From positions 1 to 32,597 of the forward strand of contig JAUWKK010000002.1 of assembly GCA_030614245.1 (NCBI GenBank): a stretch of DNA of 32,597 nucleotides. The letters are read 5' to 3'. Below the pieces are notes generated by a model. The model worked only from the letters and a program-made list of their open reading frames with translations. It made no database searches and was not told the origin of the DNA. The translations under genes were made by a program, and so were the position numbers. Shown here piece after piece: positions 1 through 6,922 of this stretch (position 1 is the first letter of the stretch; each line of letters begins with the position of its first letter). The DNA comes from Planctomycetota bacterium (lineage in GTDB: Bacteria; Planctomycetota; PUPC01; JABMSA01; JAUWKK01).

Positions 1-596
<596 letters not shown>

Positions 597-609
597 CGCC
601 CGTCATCTC

Positions 610-789
610 CTACCGTCCGCTCCTATCAGCGTTCATCCGCGGTTCCCGATTCTTTTCCGCCAATCCCTCCAGCTTCGCCTCGCACCCCGTGCAGATCTTC
701 CGATGCCGCTCCATGCACAGCTTCCGACCGCACATCGGGCAATCGATCAATCCCATCCGCCTGAATATCCGCCGCTGCCGCCCGTTCAC
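610..789 (-). CDS. Small zinc-finger protein (59 aa)
   Basis: The start is GTG at 789, overlapping the TGA of the upstream PP-loop gene as GTGA, with GGAGG about 9 bases upstream. That spacing favours GTG over the ATG directly abutting the GGAGG. The protein is basic at its N-terminus and has CPMCG followed by CTGC, a four-cysteine zinc-binding pattern, then an Arg/Lys-rich tail. I do not recognise a named family. Translational coupling to the PP-loop gene and its place just before the replication initiator suggest it is co-expressed with both. A DNA- or RNA-binding role is only inferred. Confidence 0.65.
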   Translation of the reverse strand: MNGRQRRIFRRMGLIDCPMCGRKLCMERHRKICTGCEAKLEGLAEKNREPRMNADRSGR

Positions 790-1619
790 GTCCCACATCC
801 TCCTTCGCAATCCTCGCGGAATTCGTCGAAGAGCTGCAGCTGGGCGTCGCCCAGGTCAGCCTCATGTAATGGCTGACAGCTTCGGTGCACATAAAGTTTC
901 TGGTCGAGTTTGCGGTTGCAGATGGCGCCGGGCCGCCGCAGCCCTTCGTCGACTTGACGGGCACGCTGCCAGCCGTTCGGATCGCCAGCCCGCAGGCATC
1001 GCCATTCCCGTTGCGATTTGAACGGGCAAAACACGCACGCGGAACGACCAACCGGATGGGGTACGCGTCGCTGGAGGGCTTCTATGGAATCTCGTCGCCT
1101 GATCTCCCGATCGATCAGTGGGAAAGATGCCTCGCTCCACGGCTCCCGAGCGAAGCGGGCTAGCGTGCGGCAGGCCCGCCCCTGCTCCTCGAACGAGAAA
1201 CCGAAGTATTGCACGACGGTCGTGCCCTTCGGCACTCGCTGCCGCGGCTGCATGCCCAACAGCCGTCGACGAATGATCTGTTTGACGACATTGATCTTGT
1301 AGTCTTTGGTGCATTGTCGACGCGTGCGGCCGATAGGCCCGCCCTCGACGGCCCTGGTGTAGGCCGGTATGCTCGCGAACCGGCCGCCTCGGGAGTTTAC
1401 CCCGCGCAGCAGGTCATCCCCGAGCTTCCCCGCTGTACCGGTGAGGATTGGGGGGCCGCCAAGCGTCTGCAGCCACTCAAGGTGCTGATAGACTGCTGCC
1501 GGCTCCTCTTGGGTGTCCGCGAAGATGGCGGCATCTATTTGCAGCCGGTCATCGTAGGCCAGCAGATACAGATGGGTGGAGTTGATGCCGGCGCCGAGGT
1601 TCAAAACGTGCAGGATCAT
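786..1619 (-). CDS. PP-loop ATPase of the PAPS reductase/DndC-like superfamily (277 aa)
   Basis: The start is ATG 1619 with GGGAG 9 bases upstream; the open frame extends further 5' but without family resemblance. LNLGAGINST (6-15) is the adenylation PP-loop, followed by IFADT (32-36) and a YQHLEWL segment typical of PAPS-reductase-like phage and bacterial proteins. Cys103 lies in a CTKDYKI segment, and CVFC (195-198) near the C-terminus forms a second cysteine site. Known relatives adenylate a substrate and transfer or remove sulfur (PAPS reductases, DndC, some tRNA thiolases); those with extra cysteines often carry an iron-sulfur cluster. The substrate cannot be read from sequence. No other dnd or cysteine-biosynthesis gene is present. 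Confidence 0.75.
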   Translation of the reverse strand: MILHVLNLGAGINSTHLYLLAYDDRLQIDAAIFADTQEEPAAVYQHLEWLQTLGGPPILTGTAGKLGDDLLRGVNSRGGRFASIPAYTRAVEGGPIGRTRRQCTKDYKINVVKQIIRRRLLGMQPRQRVPKGTTVVQYFGFSFEEQGRACRTLARFAREPWSEASFPLIDREIRRRDSIEALQRRVPHPVGRSACVFCPFKSQREWRCLRAGDPNGWQRARQVDEGLRRPGAICNRKLDQKLYVHRSCQPLHEADLGDAQLQLFDEFREDCEGGCGT

Positions 1620-1620
1620 A

Positions 1621-1824
1621 TTAAAGCATCTCCCGACCGGGACCATCGCGAATCTCTCGGAACATCTGTCTGACTTCGGCCCGCCCGGCGTAACGCAGTC
1701 CGCGCCGATAGTGGTTCTTGGCGAAGCGCGCCATCCCCCTGCGTGCCCGAAAAAGTCTCCGAAATCTCGTGAGGATATCCTGCTCGTCGCCCCCGCAAAG
1801 TGCAATGCGTCCCTCGCGGCTCAT
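1621..1824 (-). CDS. Small basic protein of unknown function (67 aa)
   Basis: The ATG at 1824 overlaps the TGA that ends the corrected DUF4031 frame (TCATGA), the coupling style used throughout this operon. The stop is two bases before the PP-loop gene start. The product is Arg-rich (REGR, RFRRLFRARRG, YRRGLRYAGR) with no motif I recognise. In the sequence as given, the DUF4031 frame is shifted and runs straight into this gene, so an automatic annotation may show one 156-residue fusion instead. Confidence 0.5.
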   Translation of the reverse strand: MSREGRIALCGGDEQDILTRFRRLFRARRGMARFAKNHYRRGLRYAGRAEVRQMFREIRDGPGREML

Positions 1825-2091
1825 GATGTCGCCCCCCGCTCCTGCCGCAGCCGCACGAGGGTCGGGGCCGTCACCTCGTGCGGCCCCGTGCAACACCGCC
1901 AGGCGGCGTTTATTGGCCGTCAAGTCGTAGCGATCGGTCTGCAGCCACGATCGTCGCAGCCCGATCGCTTTCCGCATCATCTCCAACTTCTCGTCCGTAT
2001 CCGCCATCATGTGACAGCATTCGCGGCATCCCTCCGGGAACCTCCCAACCCAGTCTCGGCTAAGGAAGAGTTTGTCGACATAGACAGCCAT
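1621..2091 (-). CDS. DUF4031 protein, frameshifted and fused to downstream small gene
   Basis: The start ATG 2091 overlaps the upstream TGA (TGATG). Residues 1-70 match DUF4031: MAVYVDKLF, then CHMMADTDEKLEMM, then RSWLQTDRYDLTANKRR. After AVLHG the in-frame reading becomes a low-complexity Arg/Ala stretch and continues through the 67-residue gene to 1621. Removing one base within 1880-1888 (a GGGGCCG stretch on the minus strand) restores HEVTAPTLVRLRQERGATS and a TGA at 1821, giving 89 residues, about the normal family length, with an ATGA overlap to the next gene. A one-base insertion, real or a sequencing error, therefore explains the fusion. DUF4031 proteins are small and of unknown function, common in phages and actinobacteria. 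Confidence 0.7.
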   Translation of the reverse strand: MAVYVDKLFLSRDWVGRFPEGCRECCHMMADTDEKLEMMRKAIGLRRSWLQTDRYDLTANKRRLAVLHGAARGDGPDPRAAAAGAGGDIMSREGRIALCGGDEQDILTRFRRLFRARRGMARFAKNHYRRGLRYAGRAEVRQMFREIRDGPGREML

Positions 2092-2477
2092 CAATGCTGT
2101 CCTCCACTGTAGCGAGTGCCCCGGTTCCAGAAAATGTGGTGATTGGAATTGATGGCCATTTCGTGTCCGCATCTGCAACAGCGCATGATCGGCTGGTGCG
2201 TTTCTGCAGACCATCGGAGGCGAAGGTTATAAGCCTTGGGCGCATTGGGCTCGGCGGCCAATCCGCAGAAGGGGCAGGGATCCGGGTAACGGCCTATGAC
2301 CGGCACCAACCCATGTTCGTCCAGGCATTCCCGCCGGCCGACGACGCCGCAGACGGGGCATGGCCGGCAAATGCACCCAAACGTCCCATCCGCGGGATCG
2401 CGGCCACACAGCTCGCAAAGTCCTTCGGTAATCCGCGGCGAGAGGGCGGCACCGCCTCGTAGATCATACGTCCCCAT
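2091..2477 (-). CDS. Zinc-ribbon protein with C-terminal Lar-like (restriction alleviation) domain
   Basis: The start is ATG 2477 with AAGGAG 6 bases upstream. The 128-residue protein holds four or more Cys pairs: CELCG, a CICRPCPVCG cluster, CPFCG and CCRCG. The last part, from CPFCG through CCRCGHE to WNRG, has the layout of the Lar_restr_allev family (CPFCG ... C..CG ... WNRR). Known Lar proteins relieve type I restriction by stimulating modification; many phage relatives are uncharacterised. With an orphan methyltransferase at the other end of the window, a counter-restriction role is plausible but inferred. The stop overlaps the DUF4031 start. Confidence 0.6.
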   Translation of the reverse strand: MGTYDLRGGAALSPRITEGLCELCGRDPADGTFGCICRPCPVCGVVGRRECLDEHGLVPVIGRYPDPCPFCGLAAEPNAPKAYNLRLRWSAETHQPIMRCCRCGHEMAINSNHHIFWNRGTRYSGGQH

Positions 2478-2487
2478 GATTTGCTCC

Positions 2488-2751
2488 TTATGGTATCCTC
2501 CTGCCTTCCAGAATTTCCTTGACACTATTTTGAAGCTGTCTCGTATATTCCTGGCGCACGCCAGAGTGCTCGGGCTGAACGATGCGGCGCGCTAGTTCAA
2601 CCAACTTCTCCAAAGCCCGCCACTCCGCCGCGCAGCAGCACACGACAGGCTCCGTGATTGTGACTATGTCGATGATGGGCTCGCCAGCTCCATTCAGGCT
2701 GCGGCAGGCGATCTCACTGCTCGAGGCCTCGATCGGCTTTATCCACGTCAT
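2488..2751 (-). CDS. Unknown small protein with CCCxAEW motif (87 aa)
   Basis: The ATG 2751 overlaps the stop of the upstream gene (ATGA) and is preceded by AAAGGAC. The central segment VVCCCAAEWRALEKLVELAR strongly resembles the C-terminal part of the DUF2695-type protein two genes upstream (CTICCRAEWQAWRRLV), so the two are paralogous over about 25 residues. The rest is predicted helical. Function unknown; the Cys cluster could bind a metal. Confidence 0.65.
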   Translation of the reverse strand: MTWIKPIEASSSEIACRSLNGAGEPIIDIVTITEPVVCCCAAEWRALEKLVELARRIVQPEHSGVRQEYTRQLQNSVKEILEGRRIP

Positions 2752-3050
2752 GTGTCTGTCCTTTCGGTAATTTCCTGGATGAGATGGTGAAACTTGCGAC
2801 ACTTTTCTCCGTCTGCGTCTCCCAGCAACAGATCCGCATCGATCTCGGCGGCCAATTTCACTAATCGCAAGAGCGCGAGGAAGTGGTCGAGTTCGCAATA
2901 TACCCCTTCGTATTGTGCCCAGAATACCGGGCACGATGAGGCCCCGCTGTATCGCATGGCGGCCTCGAGGATAGGATTTTTCATGCGCTCGGGCACGTAG
3001 ATGTCGGCTCTCACGCCCCGTAGCGCGGGTTTCCATTTTTGCAGGCTCAT
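2748..3050 (-). CDS. Unknown protein, probable paralogue of its neighbours (100 aa)
   Basis: The ATG at 3050 overlaps the TGA of the upstream gene (ATGA). The 100-residue product has a Cys (SSCPVFW) followed by a helical stretch YCELDHFLALLRLVKLAAEI that aligns loosely with the CC..EW...LV.LA segment of both adjacent genes. The C-terminus is charged and helical. It sits between the two clearer paralogues, which suggests a tandemly duplicated family. No function can be assigned. Confidence 0.65.
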   Translation of the reverse strand: MSLQKWKPALRGVRADIYVPERMKNPILEAAMRYSGASSCPVFWAQYEGVYCELDHFLALLRLVKLAAEIDADLLLGDADGEKCRKFHHLIQEITERTDT

Positions 3051-3616
3051 TTGGGATCTGGCTCCGTTTCTCCCGCAGACGGGTCGGCACCACCGCAAAG
3101 ATCGTCCCGCCCACATTGGCCCCTCAATGCCGCCTCGAGGGCGAGGTGGAAGGCCTCGCCACCGTGGATCAAGCGCAGCGCGTCGACGCGTAGGGCGGCC
3201 CCGGTCGCCACCAACCGCCGCCAAGCCTGCCACTCCGCTCGGCAGCATATCGTGCACGAGCCGCCAAGATACACCTGCGGCCACGGCTCGGGCACATCGG
3301 GTGCCGGAGAAGGCGGCGTGCAACCAGTCGGCAGGAAGTGACCCTCCCGCTTGCAGCCCGCGCTCAGTCGGTCCGTCGGGTCAACATTCAGCAATATTTC
3401 GCAATCGCAGAAGGCGTTGTAACAGTGCTGGAAGTGCTGGAACGTTCGTGCGATAGAGATGTCATCGAGCGAGCGCAAGACACTGGCCGCAACCTCATAG
3501 GTCCCAGTGCACTTCAAGGTAACACGGCCATCGGGATGTTTCCGGCATAGCCGTGCGGCGAGTTGGTCTGTGAAACACTCAAATTTCGGATGGTCTCGGT
3601 CCATGCGTAGCATCAT
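3047..3616 (-). CDS. DUF2695-like protein with C-terminal Cys-rich domain (189 aa)
   Basis: The start ATG 3616 is preceded by AAAGGA 5 bases away. Residues 10-77 show the DUF2695 pattern: LAARLC near the start, an internal helix, and the signature CDCEILLNV (about 70-78). After a Pro-rich linker (about 96-115) comes CTICCRAEWQAWRRLV, shared with the 87-residue protein downstream. DUF2695 function is unknown. The DUF2695 module joined to the CC-EW module is a two-domain arrangement I do not recognise from elsewhere. Confidence 0.65.
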   Translation of the reverse strand: MMLRMDRDHPKFECFTDQLAARLCRKHPDGRVTLKCTGTYEVAASVLRSLDDISIARTFQHFQHCYNAFCDCEILLNVDPTDRLSAGCKREGHFLPTGCTPPSPAPDVPEPWPQVYLGGSCTICCRAEWQAWRRLVATGAALRVDALRLIHGGEAFHLALEAALRGQCGRDDLCGGADPSAGETEPDPK

Positions 3617-3663
3617 AACATCCTTTCAAACAGTATCGATTCAAAACATCCTGGATTGAACTG

Positions 3664-4041
3664 TTATCCAGCAAGCTCCTTCTCTAGCAGGCACTCGGGA
3701 CAATACGGCCCAAAGCCCTCGGCGGCGAAGAATCTCTTTCCGCAAGAGCAGCTTCGTTCCGTTATGCCGTAGTGGACAGTAATTCCTGCCGCGACACACT
3801 CGGGGCAGAACGGCTCATAGCCAGGCAGCGGCTGTTCCTTTTCGGGGAATCGTCGGTGGCAGTGCTTGCATTCATAGGTGGTTTGATGATTCGCCGGAAG
3901 AGGATTATCCTGACTTTCCTTACTCGAGAACTCCGCCCAGTACTCAGACATGCCTTTGATGGTCAACGCACGCCGACGGACGGTGGTCGCCAGATCCAAT
4001 GCGAGCGTGTGCCGTGGCACCCTAATCGTCGGCCGATCCAT
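3664..4041 (-). CDS. Double zinc-ribbon protein (125 aa)
   Basis: The start is ATG 4041 with AGGAG 8 bases upstream; it overlaps the end of the preceding gene by 20 bases. A short N-terminal region is followed by CKHCHRRF ... CPEC and then CSCGKRFF ... CPEC, two consecutive four-cysteine zinc knuckles. This resembles the probable zinc-ribbon proteins that phages carry in early regions, but no named family is evident. A nucleic-acid or protein-binding role is inferred only. A 47-base gap separates it from the DUF2695-like gene downstream. Confidence 0.65.
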   Translation of the reverse strand: MDRPTIRVPRHTLALDLATTVRRRALTIKGMSEYWAEFSSKESQDNPLPANHQTTYECKHCHRRFPEKEQPLPGYEPFCPECVAAGITVHYGITERSCSCGKRFFAAEGFGPYCPECLLEKELAG

Positions 4042-4450
4042 CGTTTTGATCTCCTGACGAGTGCCACGTGACGGCACTCGCGGCCATAGTTGCCGGCGTG
4101 CCGGCCACCGATGTCGGCGGGCATACCGTACCAGCCGCAACGCCTGGCGGCATGATGGCCAACACCGTCGCTGTGGGCTTCTGCAAACTGCGGACAACCG
4201 TGCTGATGATGTTGGCCGCAGCTATTTCCAGATGCTTCTGCGACCAGTTATCGTTCCAACGCTCATTGTACTGCCGGATCATGATAGGCAAATCCGTCCC
4301 CTCATCGAGCTTGAATAGCAGCTTATGTTCGGTGCGGCGCATGAGAAAGCGGAAATCGCATACACGCTGCAGCCCCCAGGCCTCGCATTGGAGGTACTCC
4401 TCATCCGACGGCTCACGCGGGCAGTGCCACGCGTAATCATCAGTCAGCAT
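4022..4450 (-). CDS. Hypothetical protein (142 aa)
   Basis: The start ATG 4450 has a purine-rich GGGGGAC just upstream and overlaps the preceding gene by 11 bases. The N-terminal half is acidic and aromatic (DDYAWHCPREPSDEEYL), followed by a basic middle (RFLMRRTEHKLLFKLDEG) and helices with a WNDNW segment. The last 40 residues are low-complexity Ala/Thr/Pro/Ser and probably disordered. No family recognised. Confidence 0.6.
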   Translation of the reverse strand: MLTDDYAWHCPREPSDEEYLQCEAWGLQRVCDFRFLMRRTEHKLLFKLDEGTDLPIMIRQYNERWNDNWSQKHLEIAAANIISTVVRSLQKPTATVLAIMPPGVAAGTVCPPTSVAGTPATMAASAVTWHSSGDQNDGSADD

Positions 4451-4844
4451 GGCCGTCCCCCTTCGGAGCATCCGCATCATGTGGCACCATCGAGAGCCGC
4501 AGCGGGCCGGACGGGCTCCGATGCTCTTCCTGTAATCGCTTGAACTCGACCTGCGTCTCGGCCTCGACCTGAATCGCTTCGGTGCGTTGGCCGAGCTTCA
4601 TCGCCTCCCTCGCGTGCTCGTCCAGCCGGCATGCCAGGCCGAAAATAATATGCTGGAATTTCGCCCGCATCTGCCGCGTCCGCCGCTCCAGCACTATCCC
4701 TTTGGCCCGCGAGCGGAAGATGGCATTTTGCTGCTCCACGTCGAGCTGGTTGCTCGTATCGAGTAGATTCCGCTCATGCTGCTCGATGGAGGCCTGTGCT
4801 TCCGTCAATTGTTGCCGAAGTGTTTGCTTTTTCGCCACGATCAT
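4440..4844 (-). CDS. Coiled-coil protein of unknown function (134 aa)
   Basis: Residues 1-50 and 60-110 are strongly helical with heptad-like Leu/Gln/Glu patterns (LRQQLTEAQASIEQHERNLL), consistent with a coiled coil. No catalytic motif is seen. AAGGAG lies almost against ATG 4844 and at an ideal 7 bases from GTG 4838, so either may be the real start. It follows the alpha-CTD-like gene after a gap of about 96 bases in which I see no feature. Confidence 0.6.
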   Translation of the reverse strand: MIVAKKQTLRQQLTEAQASIEQHERNLLDTSNQLDVEQQNAIFRSRAKGIVLERRTRQMRAKFQHIIFGLACRLDEHAREAMKLGQRTEAIQVEAETQVEFKRLQEEHRSPSGPLRLSMVPHDADAPKGDGHAD

Positions 4845-4940
4845 TCTCCTTCTGTTGTTCGATGCCAGGCGACGAGGCGGGCGCCCAGTACGGGCAAAAG
4901 TGATGTGGCATCCGCCTGCCGCCGGCTTTCCCCCGGAAAT

Positions 4941-5282
4941 CTATGCTTGCTGCTCCTCACTGGATGCCGACTGCAAACGCAATTCCATGTCCGCCAATGC
5001 CAAGTTGCTCTTGATCTCGTTGAGCGTCGTGGAACCAGCGTTCCTATGGCGGAGGATGTCGTTTTCGGATAGCCTCGCCAGCTCCTCCATGCTGCTGATG
5101 GCATGATGACTCAATACATTGCGGGCCCTGACGCTCCATCCGAACTCCGATACCGGCGTGAACCCGGATCGCTTTTCGTCGGGCGACTTCCCGAGATAAA
5201 CCGCGCGCCGCAGGCGTTCAATCTCCAAAGCCGCGGCGATAAGTAGCTGGGCCTCTTCACGCAGTTTTTTCACAATATCCAT
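4941..5282 (-). CDS. Free-standing RNA polymerase alpha-CTD-like protein (113 aa)
   Basis: ATG 5282 is preceded by AAAGGGG. Residues 1-40 form a charged helix. Residues 43-102 align by eye over the whole helix-hairpin-helix fold of the bacterial alpha-subunit C-terminal domain: PVSEFGWSVRARNVL matches PVDDLELTVRSANCL of E. coli, and RNAGSTTLNEIK matches PNLGKKSLTEIK. R52 and N55 correspond to UP-element-binding R265 and N268, G83 to G296, while K298 and S299 become Thr85 and Thr86, and sigma-contacting E261 becomes Gly. Known: alpha-CTD binds UP elements and activators. Inference: the protein may redirect or block alpha-CTD contacts. Copy A of the 111-bp leader element lies 30 bases upstream of its start. 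Confidence 0.7.
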   Translation of the reverse strand: MDIVKKLREEAQLLIAAALEIERLRRAVYLGKSPDEKRSGFTPVSEFGWSVRARNVLSHHAISSMEELARLSENDILRHRNAGSTTLNEIKSNLALADMELRLQSASSEEQQA

Positions 5283-5311
5283 GATGCCCCTTTCAAGAAG
5301 CGCGGGGCCTG

Positions 5312-5422
5312 TCCGACGGCCTGGTCTTCGACCCCAGCCCGGGCGTCGAGCGCCTCTATCGGCCCAGGCCCCGCATTGCTCCGTGGAACGTTGTTAGTTC
5401 GATGATGCATCTCGACACCGCG
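5312..5422 (-). repeat. 111-bp structured leader element, copy A
   Basis: This segment aligns without gaps to 6631-6741 with 13 mismatches in 111 bases (88% identity). In minus-strand orientation it can fold into short consecutive hairpins: GTTC-CACG-GAGC, GGC-CTGG-GCC, GGCG-CTCGA-CGCC and GGTC-GAA-GACC. It occupies the leader between the 265-residue protein gene and the alpha-CTD-like gene. A 46-codon frame beginning MHHRTNN crosses it, but most differences from copy B change the amino acid, arguing against protein-level selection. Confidence 0.7.
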
Positions 5423-6220
5423 TTATCGCACGCGTCGGGGTTTCAGTTTTTTCCGTGTGACTATCCGCCCCGTGCCGCCACAGTATTTACACTTCGCTTT
5501 CCGATACTTGCCGTCGTAATTACTTCTCGTTCCTCGCACGACCCCATCGCCGCCACAGCGAGGACAACGAATCTTTATCAGGCGAAATCTTGGCTTTGAT
5601 GTTTTCTGACTGAATGGCTTGGAGCCAATCGATTTGTTCCGGTGCGGCGCCTGCAGATCATCTGGAATCGTCTCCTCGAGGACGTCTGTATTTTCCGCTT
5701 CGTCTTTCCCGATAATTCTGCCCCGACGGTCTACGGCAAAGCGACAGATGAGTTTGAATTCATAAATCTCATACGTCCCGAACTTGGGGCCTTTGGGAGC
5801 AAACCGCCGAATGGCGGCTTTTGCTTTCCGGTAAGATGGAAAGAACATCAACCGATGACCAAGAGTGACCGGGGCTCGTCCAGGCGTTGAGAAGAAGAGT
5901 TGTTGACGTATTTCCGGTTTCTTCGCCGAGGCCGCAGCATCATTCATTGTCTGCAGCGCCCTGCCAGAGAGAGGCTGGAGGGTATCATCGCCATCACGGA
6001 TTGCCCCACACTCCGCTCCATCGACGTTGTAAAAGCGAAGGCCAAAGACAGATACAATCTTTTGGTCCCGTTCCTTAATCGCGGCACGTGGTACAGCCTG
6101 GCCGATTCGCTGGCCCGGGGCCGGTCGTTCCTGGGGCTGGTCGAGGTCGGGGGCCGCAGCTGCATCGCCGGCATCGGCGCCGGCGATGAGTCCCAGCAAG
6201 AACATAATAAACACATTCAT
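5423..6220 (-). CDS. Secreted or membrane-anchored protein with DnaJ-like zinc motif (265 aa)
   Basis: The ATG at 6220 has AGGAG 7 bases upstream. Residues 1-17 form a hydrophobic signal-like segment (MNVFIMFLLGLIAGADAG) lacking the usual positive charge. An Ala/Pro/Gln-rich linker follows, then a mixed domain with GHRLMFFPSYRKAKAAIRRF. The C-terminus (about 217-252) carries CPRCGGDG and CKYCGGTG, a pair of CxxCxGxG repeats as in the DnaJ zinc centre, then a basic tail. In DnaJ four such repeats bind two zincs; two repeats would make one site. The combination of signal-like N-terminus and cytosolic-type zinc motif is unusual. Function unknown. Confidence 0.6.
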   Translation of the reverse strand: MNVFIMFLLGLIAGADAGDAAAAPDLDQPQERPAPGQRIGQAVPRAAIKERDQKIVSVFGLRFYNVDGAECGAIRDGDDTLQPLSGRALQTMNDAAASAKKPEIRQQLFFSTPGRAPVTLGHRLMFFPSYRKAKAAIRRFAPKGPKFGTYEIYEFKLICRFAVDRRGRIIGKDEAENTDVLEETIPDDLQAPHRNKSIGSKPFSQKTSKPRFRLIKIRCPRCGGDGVVRGTRSNYDGKYRKAKCKYCGGTGRIVTRKKLKPRRVR

Positions 6221-6276
6221 TTCGTTCTCCTTTTTCGCCCCTCGATAAAGCCCCGTTCCCCCGGCGAGGGGTTTGA

Positions 6277-6298
6277 TCGCTGACCCCGAGGCCAGCGA
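6277..6298. repeat. 22-bp intergenic stem-loop, copy 1
   Basis: A near-perfect 22-base inverted repeat with 9-bp arms and a 4-base loop. Its single mismatch is a G-U pair in minus-strand RNA. The same 22 bases occur in reverse orientation at 26114-26135, and a 3-mismatch version at 27071-27092. It lies between the zinc-ribbon gene ending at 6321 and the gene starting at 6220. Confidence 0.6.
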
Positions 6299-6320
6299 AC
6301 CGGGAAGGGCATTGCGTCAT

Positions 6321-6605
6321 TTACCGACTATCCTCCAGCGCCCGCACCGCGTTGTCGAGAGCCGGATCATTGTGGAATGCCCCCGAGCTCCCGCCCGTGC
6401 GGCCGGCGTTCTCGTCCAGAATCTGCTCGATGTTGTCGTGGATATCGCCGCCGAGCACCTCGTTCGCACAATCAGGACAATACGCCGTCGTCCCGACCAT
6501 CAGCATTGCCCTATCGCCGCACCCGCACCAGCGCGGCCGCGCCTGCTCGGACAGCATATATATCTCCCCGCGCCGCCCTGCCCGTCTTTTACGTCGTGGC
6601 CTCAA
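6321..6605 (-). CDS. Zinc-ribbon protein (94 aa)
   Basis: A perfect AGGAGG lies 5 bases upstream of TTG 6605; an alternative is ATG 6557, which has GGGGAG 6 bases upstream and would drop an Arg-rich leader (RPRRKRRAGRRG). The body has CGCG then CPDC, a four-cysteine knuckle, followed by an acidic region (GGDIHDNIEQILDEN). No family recognised. Copy B of the 111-bp element ends 26 bases before the TTG, the same arrangement as at the alpha-CTD-like gene. Confidence 0.6.
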   Translation of the reverse strand: MRPRRKRRAGRRGEIYMLSEQARPRWCGCGDRAMLMVGTTAYCPDCANEVLGGDIHDNIEQILDENAGRTGGSSGAFHNDPALDNAVRALEDSR

Positions 6606-6627
6606 CCCAACCTCCTATCTGCGGAGC

Positions 6628-6852
6628 TCATCCGACGGCCTGGCGTTCGGCCCCAGCCCGGGCGTCAAGCGCCTCTACCGGCACGAGCCCTGCATTGCTC
6701 CGTGGAGCGTTGTTAGTTCCATGATGCATCTCGACTCTGCGCGACATGTCGTACGATTGTCGGGTGCGGGCGCACGCATCGATGTCACGCGGTATGAAGG
6801 CGTGTGCGTGCACCCGCTGGAGCTCTGCATTTGTAACTATCTCGCGTGACAT
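6628..6852 (-). CDS. Doubtful 74-aa frame overlapping leader element copy B
   Basis: An ATG at 6852 preceded by AAGGTG opens a 74-codon frame that runs through copy B of the 111-bp element. Against coding: the related frame in copy A starts much later, and most differences between the copies are non-synonymous. The only support is the ribosome-binding-like sequence and lack of any other gene in 6606-6922. Confidence 0.2.
   Translation of the reverse strand: MSREIVTNAELQRVHAHAFIPRDIDACARTRQSYDMSRRVEMHHGTNNAPRSNAGLVPVEALDARAGAERQAVG
6631..6741 (-). repeat. 111-bp structured leader element, copy B
   Basis: Ungapped partner of 5312-5422. Differences fall largely in predicted loops (CTGG to TCGT; CTCGA to CTTGA) or keep pairing: GTTC/GAGC becomes GCTC/GAGC, turning a U-G pair into C-G. 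That wobble is only valid in minus-strand RNA, matching the direction of transcription. It ends 26 bases before the TTG start of the zinc-ribbon gene at 6605. Confidence 0.7.
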
Positions 6853-6896
6853 CGTGCGGTCACCTTATCTCGGTTGGTTCCGTCAATCAAGGGTTT

Positions 6897-6914
6897 TTTC
6901 GCCGAGGGGCGAAA
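6897..6914. repeat. Stem-loop between genes
   Basis: TTTCGCC and GGCGAAA form a perfect 7-bp stem around GAGG just after the 113-residue membrane protein gene (minus strand). The T-tracts flank it on the plus strand, so it is not a classical terminator for the minus-strand operon. It may mark a processing or pause site. The rest of 6742-6896 shows nothing I can assign. Confidence 0.4.
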
Positions 6915-6922
6915 GTTTTATA

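Noticed and set aside
4841-5104. 87-codon minus frame overlapping the alpha-CTD-like gene
   Set aside because: Arg/Trp-rich shadow of the alpha-CTD-like gene in another frame, no start signal of its own.
5270-5410. 46-codon frame in leader element copy A as a gene
   Set aside because: It overlaps the alpha-CTD-like start and its differences from copy B are mostly non-synonymous; RNA-level conservation explains the pair better.
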